Assembly: GCA_033964015.1 (NCBI GenBank)
Contig: CM066925.1
Span: forward strand, 620,001 to 684,000
DNA from: Scolanthus callimorphus
Taxonomy: Eukaryota > Cnidaria > Anthozoa > Actiniaria > Edwardsiidae
Length of the DNA stretch: 64,000 bases
Direction: 5' to 3'
Shown here piece by piece: positions 39,295 through 50,390 of the stretch. Position numbers and translations under genes: made by a program. Below the pieces are notes generated by a model that saw nothing but the letters and a program-made list of their open reading frames with translations, was not told where the DNA came from and ran no database searches. Position 1 is the stretch's first letter, and the number at the start of each line of letters is the position of its first letter.

Positions 39295-40138
39295 CCAGCG
39301 ACTTCACTGAAAAACTCGAGAGAGAGAAAAACATTGTGAACGTGAGAAAACCACTAAACTGCAGAATGGCGCGAAAAGACAAATCGTAAGCGCTGATTGG
39401 CTAATATATTTTTATTCGAGATGTGATTTGTTGACACAAAAACTGTCAATCAAGCCCTAACGTGGGGCTAGAAGAAATCAGAGCGAATTCACAAAACAAA
39501 TTTACAACGCACAAGTTCTAGTGCTTTCGCCAGTGCTTTTCTACAGAAATCTAGCCTAAATTTCGAGGTTTCCAGGTCCAATTCCTTGCCGGACTGTTAA
39601 TTAATTGTACTGCTGTGAACTGAAGTATAAATTACAGCCGTAAAATGCATAGTTGGAAAAATTTAGCGCTGCCTGCTGATCGAACTTGAAAGTCGGCTTG
39701 CTGGACTACACTCAAAGTGGTCGAATTTTGGTTGAGCTGGTTGCAAGTTTGCTTATTTTTGTTTAGTTCTTTCATTTTATTCGCTAATGTCAAACCGGAT
39801 TAGCTTGGATTGAAACAACAACAAAAACATTCTCAAACAACTTTCTTACCATTGAAAACGTTCACGGCCTATTTAGTTGACTTTTTTGTGTTTTCCGGTG
39901 TCGCCTCAACCACCAATTTCCGTTTTTCATCAACATTCTTAGACAAAAACCTTGGTTGCTTGTTTTCTGTTATTTTTTAAACGGAAAATATCCAGTTTTT
40001 GCTTAAGACATTCTTCTCAGGACGGATATCACTTCCAGCGGACAATATCGTCTGATATCTGTTCTGTGAAAATGTACCACGTGATACGTCTCGACGAATG
40101 AGCGCGCGTTAAAATTGATCACTGGGATATAACATCTA
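39295..40138. other. No gene recognised
   Basis: AT-rich flank with weak echoes of the preceding MITE (GGACAATATCGTCTGATATC near 40040). No coding region seen. Confidence 0.4.
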
Positions 40139-40350
40139 ATATACCCCGACCTGCTCCCAGTCTGACCTTATAGCTCAGCTGGTAGAGCATCGGATGTACA
40201 ATTCCGGAGGTGGTGGGTTCGAATCCCTCTCGGGGTCAGAGATTTCTTCTCTTTCCCCGCTTGTTGGGCTAACGCTCATAAGCACACATGGGACCATTTC
40301 ATTAGCACGTTAGCTTTCACACAAGGTTAATTCCTTATCTCTCCTCGTCT
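40139..40350 (+). repeat. SINE copy 3 with tRNA-like head (40164-40237)
   Basis: It has the same leader, head and body as the other two copies, with a few substitutions (GACCTTATAG, GGAGGTGGTGGG). It ends where the 300-bp satellite array begins. Confidence 0.82.
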
Positions 40351-40368
40351 TAATATTGGTTAGCGGGT

Positions 40369-42560
40369 TTTCTGGCGTAATTTTTGGAACAAAAAGCGCT
40401 CAAATTTTTAACATTTTTAACATTTTTAAGAAATAGCTTGGATTGTAGGGAGTTATGATTCTGGCCTTCAAATCTATACGGCGCATGTTCGACTCTATCA
40501 AGTGTGAATTAATTTTTTTCTTCAATTACTTCTTTATGGAACGCATATTTCTTTTTTTTTTTCATTTATTACTCGATCGTATAATCGACTTTCCAAACAT
40601 ATGATGCAATTATTTTATTTTTGATTAAACAAAAAATGAAATAGTATAGCAGTTTTAAGATTGGTTACTGGGTTTTCTGGCGACATTTTTGAACAAAAAG
40701 CCTTCTGCTTATGCCAGCCTTCCCCTCTGTTTGTTTGACGCTTTAGAAAGCGTTCAGAAGCGCGCTCTAAGGATTGTATTTCCTAACATTCAGTACGAGG
40801 AAGCTCTGTTGCTCGCAAACCTTCCAACGCTGTATGAGCGGAGAAAACATGCGTCCCAGCGGTTCGTCTCCCGCATTAAACCGGGGAACCCGCTATATCC
40901 CATAATCAAAAATCGGCGAGTTCACCACGAGTCAGGTTGCAACCTTAGATCAAAAAGTACTTCCTATCAAAGGCCCGTTAACACCAATCGATTTAGAGAC
41001 TTTGTAACTGTAAAGTTTGCTGATTGCCTAAACTGAGTGTTGCTTATGCTATCTATTTACATTGTCACACTGCTGACTCCCCTGTATTTCAGTTAGTAAA
41101 CTGCAAGAGGGTGAATTAAACTTATTATTATTAAATTTGTAACATTTCGATCTAAGAGATAGCTTGGATTGTAGAGAGTTATGATTCTGGCCTTCAAATC
41201 TATACGGCGCATGTTCGACTCTATCAAGTGTCAATTAATTTTTTTCAATTATTTCTTTATACAACGCATATTTCTTTATTTTTTTTTCATTTATTGCTCG
41301 ATCGTACAATCGACTTTGCAAAGATATGATTCAATTATTTTATTTTTGAGGAAACAAAAAGTGAAATAGTAATGCCGTCTTAATATTGGTTAGCGGGTTT
41401 TCTGGTGTAATTTTTGGAACTAAAAGCCTTCAAATTTTTAACATCTCGATTTAAGAGATAGCTTGGATTGTGGACAGTTATGATTCTGGCCTTCAAATCT
41501 ATACGGCGCATGTTCGAGTCTATCAAGTGTCAATTAACTTTGTTCTTCAATTATTTCTTTATGGAACGCATATTTCTTTTTTTTTTTTCATTGATTACTC
41601 GATCGTACAATCGACTTTGCAAAGATATGATTCAATTATTATTTTTTGAGTAAACAAAAAGTGAAATAGTAATGCTGTCTTAATATTGCTTACCGGGTTT
41701 TCTGGCTTAATTTTTGGAACAAAAAGAGCTCAAACTTTTAACATCTCCATCTAAGAAATAGCTTAGATTGTAGGGAGTTATGATTCTGGCCTTCAAATCT
41801 CTACGGCGCATGTTCGACTCTATCAAGTGTCAATTAATTTTTTCTTCAAGTACTTCTTTATGCAACGCATATTCCTTAGTTTTTTCATTTATTACTCGAT
41901 CGTACAATCGACTTTGCAAACATATGATGCAATTATTTTATTTTTGATTAAACAAAAAATGAAATAGTATAGCAGTTTTAAGATTGGTTACTGGGTTTTC
42001 TGGCGACAATTTTCGAACAAAAGACCTTCAAATTTGTAACATTTCGATCTAAGAGATAGCTTGGATTGTAGAGAGTTATGATTCTGGCCTTCAAATCTAT
42101 ACGGCGTATGTTGGAATCTATCAAGTGTCAATTAGTTTTTTCAATTATTTCTTTATGCAACGGATATTTCTTTATTTTTTTCATTTATTACTCGATCGTA
42201 CAATCGACTTTCCAAAGATATGATTCAATTCTTTTATTTTTGAGGAAACAAAAAGTGAAATAGTAATGCCGTCTTAATATTGGTTAGCGGGTACTCTGGC
42301 GTAATTTTTGGAACTAAAAGCCTTCAAATTTTTAACATCTCCATTTAAGAGATAACTTGGATGGTGGACAGTTATGATTCTGGCTTTCAAATCTATACGG
42401 CGCATGTTCGAGTCTATCAAGTGTCAAATCATTTTGTTCTTCATTTATTTCTTTATGGAACGCATATTTCTTTTTTTTTATTGATTACTCGATCGTACAA
42501 TCGACTTTGCAAAGATATGATTCAATTATTTTATTTTATTTTATTTTATTTTATAGAGGT
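40369..42560 (+). repeat. Tandem satellite array, about 300-bp unit, six visible units
   Basis: The anchor TTATGATTCTGGC occurs at about 40453, 41179, 41478, 41778, 42076 and 42372 (the last two diverged slightly). The spacing is 296-300 bp, except for the first gap, which contains a LINE insertion. Each unit has GGGTTTTCTGGCG, ACGGCGCATGTTCGA, a T-rich run and ACTCGATCGTACAATCGAC. The array ends in an ATTTT microsatellite at about 42535-42555. Single units also occur at 29612-29916 and inverted at 57610-58025. Confidence 0.93.
40707..41131 (+). mobile_element. 5'-truncated LINE insertion (RT C-terminal tail) within the satellite
   Basis: About 110 codons are open, with ALESVQKRALRIVFPN, YEEALLLANLPTLYERRKHA and YPIIKNRRVHH, then a stop at 41036. 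This is the C-terminal part downstream of the RT domain in CR1/Jockey-type LINEs. It ends in a TTATTATTATTA tail. The insertion splits a satellite unit between AAAAGCCTTC and AAATTTGTAAC, which are adjacent in intact units. Confidence 0.85.
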
Positions 42561-42725
42561 AACAGAGAGATGCCAGTAGTTTTAGACACGCTAAGTCCCG
42601 CAGATTGCTCGAGAGGGGGGGGGGGGGGGGAAGGGTAAGCGTATGTATGGAGGGGTGGGTAAAAATGAACACATAAATTGATAGTTTACACTGGATTAAT
42701 GTATAGTTTACACCGGAGTGAGTTA
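42561..42725. other. Short spacer with G run and duplicated TTTACACCGGAGTGAGT
   Basis: It contains a G run at 42607-42630 and the motif ACCGGAGTGAGT just left of the next element. The same motif appears just right of that element at 43507. Confidence 0.5.
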
Positions 42726-43501
42726 GGGACGGACCATTAGAAAAGTGATGGGGGGGGGCAAAAAGCAAAAAAAAAATATTCATACAAGGGAAAAAATAAA
42801 ATAAAAAAATCATGCAGCCTCTGTGGCTCCCCAAAAAAATTCTTTCAAGATTCCCAATTTTTAATTAGGCAAAATTGATGTTCTTTCGACGCTTTCCTAG
42901 TTCATTCAATTGAGTACTCTAATTTCGGCGCGCTCGCGCGCCAGAATAGCATCCAAGCTATACATATTACAATATGGGTTTTGAGAACTCACGCAATGGA
43001 ACAATACCATTTCCCCCTTTTTTAAGAAATGACTACGAATGTTCATTACAAGAACATGTATCTTGGCCAAGAGAAACAAACCCCCCTCCCCAAAACCCAT
43101 ACTATACACAACAAATGGAATGTTCATCAGTCTTTTCTCTGAAGCTTTATGAAATGGGTTTATCGAAATCAGGGCGCGCTTCGCGCGCAACAAAGCTAAA
43201 TTTATGTGAGAGAAACTGCTCGAAGCTCGATACTTTTCGTGCAGCGCCGAAGTTAAATTGTCGGAATGCGACGGAAGCCAGAAGGGCAGTTGGCGCGCGG
43301 TTGGAAATCGTACACGCGAGTTCGCAAAATTATGAAAGTCGCAGTAATTCATTGTCCGATAAGCCACAAAAAAAAATCTACCAAGCTTTTGCTCTGTAAA
43401 AAAATATTCATGCGACAAAAACAGTCCGAATTTTTTTCGAACAAGAGAAGAAAGTCCCCCCCCCCCCCCTTTCCCCCATCACTTTTCTGATGGTCCGTCC
43501 C
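42726..43501. mobile_element. TIR element, GGGACGGACCATTAGAAAAG termini
   Basis: The left end GGGACGGACCATTAGAAAAG TGATGGGGG (42726 on) is inverted against the right end CCCCCATCACTTTTCTGATG GTCCGTCCC (to 43501). The 776-bp interior has overlapping open frames on both strands without family motifs, and GCGCGC-rich short palindromes near 42927 and 43175. ACCGGAGTGAGT flanks both sides and may mark a target duplication or an older nested site. Confidence 0.75.
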
Positions 43502-43599
43502 TTTTACCGGAGTGAGTGACATCGGGTCCCCACTACAACTCGGGGTTAATAGTGCATCAAAGTGCCTTTCAAGGAAAGGAGGGATGTAGTAAAATAAAA

Positions 43600-44002
43600 A
43601 CTGTTACCTTCTCGGTGACTTCAACTTAAACTTGATAAATTTACAATTTCTTACACTTACTAAACAATTCATAGATACAATGTACTCAGCATTCATGATC
43701 CCAACAATAAGCAAACCTACCAGAATTACAAGTCATAGCGCAACTTTGATTGACAACATTTTTACAAATGACATAAATGCAATTAATGCCTTCAGTGGCT
43801 TGTTGTATGTAGACATATCTGATCACATTCCGATTTTTCATGTGAAGAAATTAACCATAACTAATACAAAAGAAAAATGCTTTAACTATAAACGAACAAT
43901 CAATGATTCATGTATAGGAGCCTTTGTAAAGGAAATTGGACTAGTGAATTGGGCAGATGTTATAACAAGTGAAAACCCTAATGAAGGATATAAAAAAATT
44001 TT
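43600..44002 (+). pseudogene. LINE apurinic-type endonuclease, C-terminal part
   Basis: Translation reads YLLGDFNLNL, then ISKPTRITSHSATLIDNIF and LLYVDISDHIPIFH. GDFN and SDHxPI are the conserved catalytic blocks of the endonuclease that LINEs use to nick target DNA. The frame runs to the insertion at 44003 (GYKKIL) and resumes after 46065 with HVTKIYDSCFPIKK and KPWLTKGLIKSIKRK. The N-terminal half of the nuclease is missing. Confidence 0.85.
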
Positions 44003-46064
44003 AGCGGAGCTCCCGCGCGGCGCGAAGCGCCGCGCGAGCGGAGCACCATAGATAAGAGAAAAACGTATACAGTAAACCATGGAGTTCATTTTTGAACGTC
44101 CGGACATTATGGTCCATTTAAATGACGTCATTGATGACGTAAGGGCACGTGACTTTGGTGTAAAGTTCTTCTTATGGTCTTTGAAAGTTTGTCTAAGTTT
44201 GGCTTCTATAGATGCTTCCCTTCGGGAGATATGATTTTTTCTTTATTTTTCTGGTATTAAACCTATAGTGTCCGTCCGTCCGTCCGTGTACACATGAGAA
44301 CCCTGTGGTATACAAAGAAAAAATTATTTCTCCTCAAGGGAACATGCTAAGACAACCATACTTGGGATATTTTGTCTATGCTACAAGGGGGGTGCTGTAG
44401 CACGATCACGTGATGTGGCGTCGTCGATGACGGCTGATTACGGCTGCGCCCGCGATCTCTTACCACAGGAAACCCATTAAGACCCGGAATGATGATTGAG
44501 ACATTCATTTCTCGTGGGAGGGGAAGAATCTAAATGAACGACACTTGGGTAGTGTTGTCTAGGTCACCACGGTCACCAGAGGAGTGAAATCTAGTGGTCA
44601 CGTGATGTGACGTCATCAATGACGTCATGTATGCTTGAAAAATAAATATCTCGTGAAGGGAAGACTCTAAAACAACCAAACTTGGGTAGTGTTGTCTAGG
44701 TCACCAGAGGAGTGATATCTAGTGGTCACGTGATGTGACGTCATCGATGACGTCATCTATGCTTGAAAAATTAATATCTTGTGAAGGGAACAGTCTAAAA
44801 TAACCAAACTTGGGTAGTGTTGTCTAGGTCACCAGAGGGGTGAAATATAGTGGTCACGTGATGTGACGTCATCGATGACGTCATCTATCCTTGAAAAATT
44901 AATATCTCATGAAGCTGTAAGACAACCAAATTTTAAGATAACCATACTTGGGATATTTTGTCTATGCTACAAGGGGGTGCTGTAGCACCGTCACGTGATG
45001 TTACGTAATCGATGACGGCTGATTACGGCTGCGCCCGCGATCTCTTAACCACAGAAAACCCATGAAACCCGGAATGATGATTGAGACATTCATTTCTCGT
45101 GGGAAGGGATGACTCTAAATGAACTAACTTGGGTAGTGTTGTCTAGGTCACCAGAGGAGTGAAATCTAGTGGTCACGAGGAGTGAAATAAAGTGGTCACG
45201 TGATGTGACGTCATCGATGACGTCATCTATGCTTGAAAAATTAATATCTTGTGAAGGGGAGAGTCTAAAACAACCAAACTTGGGTAGTGTTGTCTAGGTC
45301 ACCAGAGGAGTGAAATATAGTGGTCACGTGATGTGACGTCATCGCATATCAAGACGTTTGCAGCCTAACCTTGTCGACTTGCCGCTTTCCTTATTAGGAA
45401 TTCCCCCTTACCTTATTTGGAAGGTCTGTAAGTACTTTTCCTCATATTTTAGCGAAAAAAGCAGAGAAATCCACCAAAACTTGCAGGTATTCGAGAAACA
45501 TCGTACTCATGGCCGCCATGTTGTTTTTGTCTCCGCCAAAGGGCCTGGAGCAAAACACAGGTAGCCCGCGCGTATTCACAGAAAACGACAACGCTATCTC
45601 GATATGATGACGTCATCTATGCTTGAAAATTTAATATCTCGTGAAGGGAAGGCTGTAAGACAACAAAACTTAGGTAGACTTGTCTAGGTCATTAGAGGAG
45701 CAAAATAACATGGTCACTTGATGTGACGTCATCGATGACGTCATCCTTGCTCGAAAAATTAATATCTCGTTAAGGGAATACTCTGAGACAACCAAACTTG
45801 GGTAGAATTGTCTAGGTCATTAGAGGATCGAAACAAAGTGGTCACGTGATGTGACGTCACCGATGACGCCATCCTTGCTCGAAAAATTCATATTTGGTAA
45901 ATGGAAAATTTGGTAGAATTGTTTAGGTCACCAGAGGACTGCAACGAAGTGGTCTCATGAATGATGTGTGCGTCATAGAGACATCAACGATGACGCCAAG
46001 CTTTATAAATGGCATAAAATTGACTGGGAGCTCCGCTTTTAGGCAGTGCCTAAATCTATATATT
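44003..46064. mobile_element. GGAGCTCC-ended element carrying a CRE-palindrome satellite
   Basis: The left end is AGCGGAGCTCCCGCGCGG with a 10-bp GC hairpin (44013-44038). The right end is GGGAGCTCCGCT, the hairpin TTTAGGCAGTGCCTAAA (46038-46054) and TCTATATATTA. It interrupts a LINE frame that continues on either side, which fixes its limits to within a few bases. It has no coding capacity that I can see. Most of its length is tandem units listed separately. End hairpins and lack of a clear TSD recall Helitron-like elements, but CTRR and TC ends were not verified. Confidence 0.75.
44400..45900 (+). repeat. Tandem units with TGACGTCATCGATGACGTCA palindrome
   Basis: About nine units of roughly 120-210 bp each contain GTCACGTGATGTGACGTCA, ATCGATGACGTCAT, AATTAATATCTCGTGAAGGG, CAACCAAACTTGGGTAG and TTGTCTAGGTCACCAGAGG. 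Units start near 44400, 44598, 44723, 44851, 44988, 45196, 45325, 45718 and 45843. Two longer variants (near 44400 and 44988) share TGATTACGGCTGCGCCCGCG, which implies a higher-order repeat. A unique 260-bp piece interrupts one unit at 45344-45605. Confidence 0.9.
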
Positions 46065-46354
46065 AAACCATGTCACCAAAATATATGATTCATGCTTCCC
46101 TATAAAAAAGCAGAAATCAAATCGTAAAATAGGTAAACCATGGTTAACAAAAGGCCTTATCAAATCGATTAAACGAAAACGTTTCAAATAACCAGCATGT
46201 TTATTTGATTATTATTGATTGACACTTTTATCTGATGGATAATGATATCAAGAGATCATGCTCTAGCCTTGACACTCGCAAGTTATGTTCAGTAGTTCAG
46301 TGCGCCTTATAGCACTTTGATCGCGTCTTTTAACTAGATTATAGTATTTTTATT

Positions 46355-47293
46355 ATGGACTCTGAGACGAAGGATTGGGCTACGAGCAACGACTTGTCCG
46401 ATGCCACGCTTCAAGCACTCCAAGGGGAGGAATTCTTCTCCATGTCGGCAATTCGTGCTCTCACACGAGAGGACATTGATAGCTTCAAGCTATCACGGGG
46501 ACAACTCTGCCTACTTCGCAAATGTGTTCTGCGCGAACAAACGCGCCATATGCAGCAAGAACAGGCAGCTGCCGCCGCTGTCCCTAACACCAGCGCTGGC
46601 CCAACAGCGGGAAACCTCGATGCCCAAGTCGCGGAAATCGAAGCGGCGCTTTCAAGCGATACGGCTGCCTCACCTGCCTCACCGGTCTCCCCGTCATCGA
46701 CAACATCGGGTAAACCGCCCGCCTCCCCAATACCCCGTGCCCATGAGGCAATTTATTTAAAGCCCCGCAAGCCAGGCGAGAAGATTCAGGCCCTCGATTT
46801 ATCGTACGGTGAATTCATGGCCGGTAATCTCGCCATTGTCGACACCCTTCTCAGCACGGGACGCGTACATGAATGCACGAAGTATGTGCACTATTTGAAA
46901 TTTCTGACAAAAAAGGGAATCTCGTTCAAGACCAGCGCCATTCTTCAACTGGACGACGAACTCCGCACCCTTATTTCCAAGGGCGAAGCCGATTTTGATG
47001 ACCATGCCATTTTATTGGACTTACAAGCCCATCATTTTGACTCGTCCGCTGTTAAATTACCGCTAAAGGGATCCTCATCCAATAATCCCCAACGCCTGTC
47101 ACGTCAACCAAGCCCCACTAACGCGGCCACATCATCAGCTAAATGTTTCAAATGGAACGAAAATAATTCATCCTGTTCGGGCTGTAATTTCTCTCATACG
47201 TGTCTTGTGTGTGACTCAGCGTCTCACGGGGTCACATACCACCGCGGGAGAAATGCCGAGCCTGACAAGAAAATCACCCCTACACGCCAATGA
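46355..47293 (+). CDS. DIRS-type Gag-like protein with Cys/His finger
   Basis: This intact 312-codon frame begins MDSETKDWATSND. The N-terminal helical block (LQALQGEEFFSMSAIRAL, TREDIDSFKLSRGQLCLL) is SAM-like in pattern. An Ala/Pro/Ser linker follows, then the conserved central region LDLSYGEFMAGNLAIVDTLL and VHYLKFLTKKGISF. The C-terminus has CFKWNENNSSCSGCNFSH and CLVCDSASHG, the Cys/His cluster seen in DIRS-type Gag and in the protein at 17886-19087. It probably packages element RNA. It is well preserved compared with the rest of its element. Confidence 0.8.
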   Translation: MDSETKDWATSNDLSDATLQALQGEEFFSMSAIRALTREDIDSFKLSRGQLCLLRKCVLREQTRHMQQEQAAAAAVPNTSAGPTAGNLDAQVAEIEAALSSDTAASPASPVSPSSTTSGKPPASPIPRAHEAIYLKPRKPGEKIQALDLSYGEFMAGNLAIVDTLLSTGRVHECTKYVHYLKFLTKKGISFKTSAILQLDDELRTLISKGEADFDDHAILLDLQAHHFDSSAVKLPLKGSSSNNPQRLSRQPSPTNAATSSAKCFKWNENNSSCSGCNFSHTCLVCDSASHGVTYHRGRNAEPDKKITPTRQ

Positions 47294-47308
47294 CCTGCTC
47301 CTAGCACT

Positions 47309-48215
47309 GTGGCAGCGGCCCAGTGTATAACGGATTCGACATTTACTCGCGATTTACTGGCAGCGGCCAACAACAACTACACGATCGACCCTGATCTGCG
47401 CACCATTTCAAATCTAACTCAACACTTTAATAGCTGGCACAGCTTTCTTATAAATGACCCTGATGCGTCTTTTATTCTCGATGGAATCGCACATGGCTTT
47501 CGGATTGTGGATTCTCTTGCAGCTATCCCCACAGCGGATTGTTCTAACTATCGGAGCGCTATTGCTAAAGACAGAAAACCTTACATGGACCAATTGTATG
47601 CGACAGAGGAATCACTTCATCGCGTGAGTAAAGTTGATTTCAAACCGCATCGCGTGAATGCCATTGGGGCTGTGAACAAGCGTGACTCCCCTGACCTCAA
47701 CGAACGTTTGTACATCCCTGAGTTTTTAAGGATCGTTCATTACATCCGGTCTTGTATTTTTCGATCGCAATCGTTGCGCTACTTACGCGTCTGTCAACAG
47801 CTGAATATGTGCCCCTCCCTATTAGAGTGCAAAATCTATGCCGCTATATCGTCTATCTTCCAAAGACCTGCAATACTCAACGGTGGTCAACTACATCGAC
47901 GGTTTGCGCTGGTTACATATTATTATGGACTATCCAGTACCTCCTATCCCACATCACAAAGTACAAATGACTCTACGAGGCACCAAACGTTTGTCTATAA
48001 TCCCAGGTGACGCAATTCAGCTACAAGGGGACTGGTCTTCACTTGCCTATACATCAGCCGACCCCTTTCACAGCGCTGCGATCTGGCCTTACGGATGGCT
48101 AGGAACCTTTCTACATCTCCAACAATTCAAAACTCCCCCCAATGATAGTCACAATATAAACTGTTTGGCGTGTTTTGGGCTGGGTTTATATATTTTATTA
48201 ATGATTACGATCTGA
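47309..48215 (+). pseudogene. DIRS-type RT N-terminus joined to recombinase N-terminus, broken
   Basis: The first part reads FILDGIAHGFRIVDSLAAIP and KVDFKPHRVNAIGAVNKRDS, the entry region of a DIRS-type RT. It then passes directly into recombinase-like sequence spread over three frames (TRLSTAEYVPLP, STVVNYIDGLRWLHIIMDYP, KVQMTLRGTKR), the N-terminal DNA-binding domain of a tyrosine recombinase. The catalytic RT, RNase H and recombinase domains are absent. This is a non-autonomous deletion derivative. Confidence 0.65.
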
Positions 48216-48320
48216 TCAATAAAGGTTGCCAGATACACGCCAAACCACGTCTGCTGACTCGCCTTTGTAGGAGAACAATAATATAAACTATATAAAACGT
48301 CACTAACATTACCAACAATT

Positions 48321-50196
48321 TCAAATACAAACAAATTCAAACAATACAGAAATAAGCTCAATAATTTGATAAAAACTGCAAAGAGAAATTATTTCGTTAA
48401 TCGCCTAGAGGAGTCTAAGGCAGATCTTAATGCTACTTGGAAAATACTTAATTCTATCCTTAAAAAGAATTTTAAAAAACGACAATATCCTGAAGCTTTC
48501 AAAGATGGGGACTCAACGTTCTCCAACCCTAAAGACATTGCTAATAAGTTTGCAAATTATATTACAAATATAGGAGCAAATCTTGCTAAAGAAATAAAAA
48601 GCACACAAGTTAATATCAAGTCTTTCCTTAAGGGAAGCTACAGTAACAGCATGCGTTTCCGTCTAACTACACCAGAAGAAATAAACCAACTAACATGGTC
48701 TCCTAAAAATAAAAATAGTTGTGGTTTTGATGGAATCAATATCAATCCTATCAAATGTCAATCCTATCAAACCCTCTTAGTTCACTGATCAACCAATCTC
48801 TCATGACAGGTATAGTGCCAGATCAACTCAAAACTGCAAAAGTAATTCCACTCTTCAAATCAGGAGGGAAAGAACACTTCAAAAACTACAGACCAATTTC
48901 AATCCTACCTTGTTTCTCTAAACTATATGAAGAAGCAATATACAGTCAATTGATTTCCTAGATTAACAAATGTAATATCCTCAACATCAATCAATATGGT
49001 TTTAGACATAATCACTCAACGGTAATGGCTGTATGCGACTTTGTAGAACGAATTACTTCTGTGATGGATGAAGGCCTGGATACAATTGGAATTTTTCTGG
49101 ATTTATCAAAAGCCTTTGACACTATTAATCATAATATTCTTTTTCAAAAGCTTGAATTCTATGGCATAAGAGGCATTCCTTTAAATTGGTTTAAAAATTA
49201 CCTAAGCAACCGAAAACAAATTGTTCAATTTAATGAAACCAAATCAGACTTATTCAACGTTACCTGAGGTGTTCCTCAGGTTCAATTCTAGGGCCATTAT
49301 TATTTTTAATATATATAAACGATGTTACAAACTCTTCGAGCTCATTCAATTTTACTCTCTTTGCAGACGACACGAATATAACTTTTAAATGTAAATCAAT
49401 CAATGCAGCTAGCCAAGAGATAAACACTGAACTAAAAAAATCTTTCAACTTGGTTTAAGACCAATAACTATCTTTAAACACAAAAAAGACTAATTACATG
49501 ATTTTTAGCAACCGCAAAAATCTAAACAAAAATGTAATAAGCATAAACATTGACAATGATCAAATAAAAGAAGTAAATGAAACGAAATTTTTAGGATTAA
49601 TAATTGATAATAAACTAAGCTGGAAATCTCACATAAGTAATGTATCATCTAAAATCACAAAAAACATAGGAATAATTAACAAAGTAAAACACTATCTACC
49701 AAGTAACAGCTTAAAATCACTCTACTACACATTAGTTCATCCTTACATTCAATATGGAAATGCCATATGGGCATGTAATTTTCCTAGTCACTTGAATCGT
49801 GTCCTTCTCCTTCAAAAACGATGTGTTAGAATAATAACAAACTCAGCATATTTCAGCCATACTGAGCCACTATTCAAAAAAGAGCGTATATTGACAGTAA
49901 ATGATATCAACTTTCTAGAAACGGCATTGTTAATGTACAAATTTGACAACAATCAGTTACCCAGCACATTCAATAACACCTTTAAGAAAAACAACCAGTT
50001 ACACAAATACAATACTAGCGGTTATCACAATTACAGACCGACATTTAGAAAGACAAAACGCGGGCAATTCTCGATATCCTACATGGGTCCAAAAGTCTGG
50101 AGAACTCTCAGCATGAAAGCAAAAACTTGTAAGTCATTAAATAATTTCAAAAAAGTTATCAAAGATCAATTATTTTCAAACAAAAGCAGCACTTGA
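48321..50196 (+). pseudogene. LINE reverse transcriptase, several stops and frameshifts
   Basis: In order: linker TAKRNYFVNRLEESKADLN; RT entry LKTAKVIPLFKSGGKEHF and NYRPISILPCFSKLYE; a TAG at 48961; [10 protein letters not shown]; motif [16 protein letters not shown]; a stop just before the motif B GVPQ; motif C FADDTN at about 49358; then the intact tail frame 49498-50196 with KFLGLIIDNKLSWKSHI and HPYIQYGNAIWACNF. The order is that of CR1/Jockey-type LINEs. At least three breaks rule out activity. Confidence 0.9.
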
Positions 50197-50386
50197 TTTA
50201 AATATTTGATTCGTTAATGATATTTTAAGTATTTCATCAGCGTTATTACATTTGTAAGAGTAATTTTACTATAAAATAGATATCGCAAAGGGGCCTACAC
50301 CTATAAGTATTTGACTTTCAGTAGGCTCCTCATCTTCGCAATTTATACTTATAATGTAAATAATTATTATATTTGATGAAATAAAG

Positions 50387-50390
<4 letters not shown>

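Larger units (their letters stand above)
46180..48325 (+). mobile_element. Internally deleted DIRS-type element nested in the LINE
   Basis: It carries a Gag-like ORF (46355-47293), then pieces of RT and tyrosine recombinase in shifted frames. LINE coding resumes at about 48326 (FKQYRNKLNNLIK). The 9-mer TTTCAAATA occurs at both junctions (about 46183 and 48325). Nearly all of the RT, the RNase H and the recombinase catalytic domain are missing. Confidence 0.7.

Noticed and set aside
30145..40237. Three functional tRNA genes
   Set aside because: All three copies share the same leader and body, and have a mismatched acceptor stem and an eight-base anticodon loop. They fit a tRNA-derived SINE better.
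40369..42560. CRISPR-like array
   Set aside because: The repeats are about 300 bp in tandem without short unique spacers, and the genome is eukaryotic. This is a satellite.
42906..43418. Overlapping 140-170 codon frames on both strands inside a TIR element
   Set aside because: No family motif; the opposite-strand frames overlap, and the GC-rich palindromes explain the lack of stops.
44003..46064. Helitron
   Set aside because: End hairpins are suggestive, but no TC/CTRR termini or Rep-helicase could be confirmed, so only a neutral call was made.
47752..47970. Separate small protein genes after the second DIRS-type gag
   Set aside because: They are pieces of one broken recombinase N-terminus in shifted frames.
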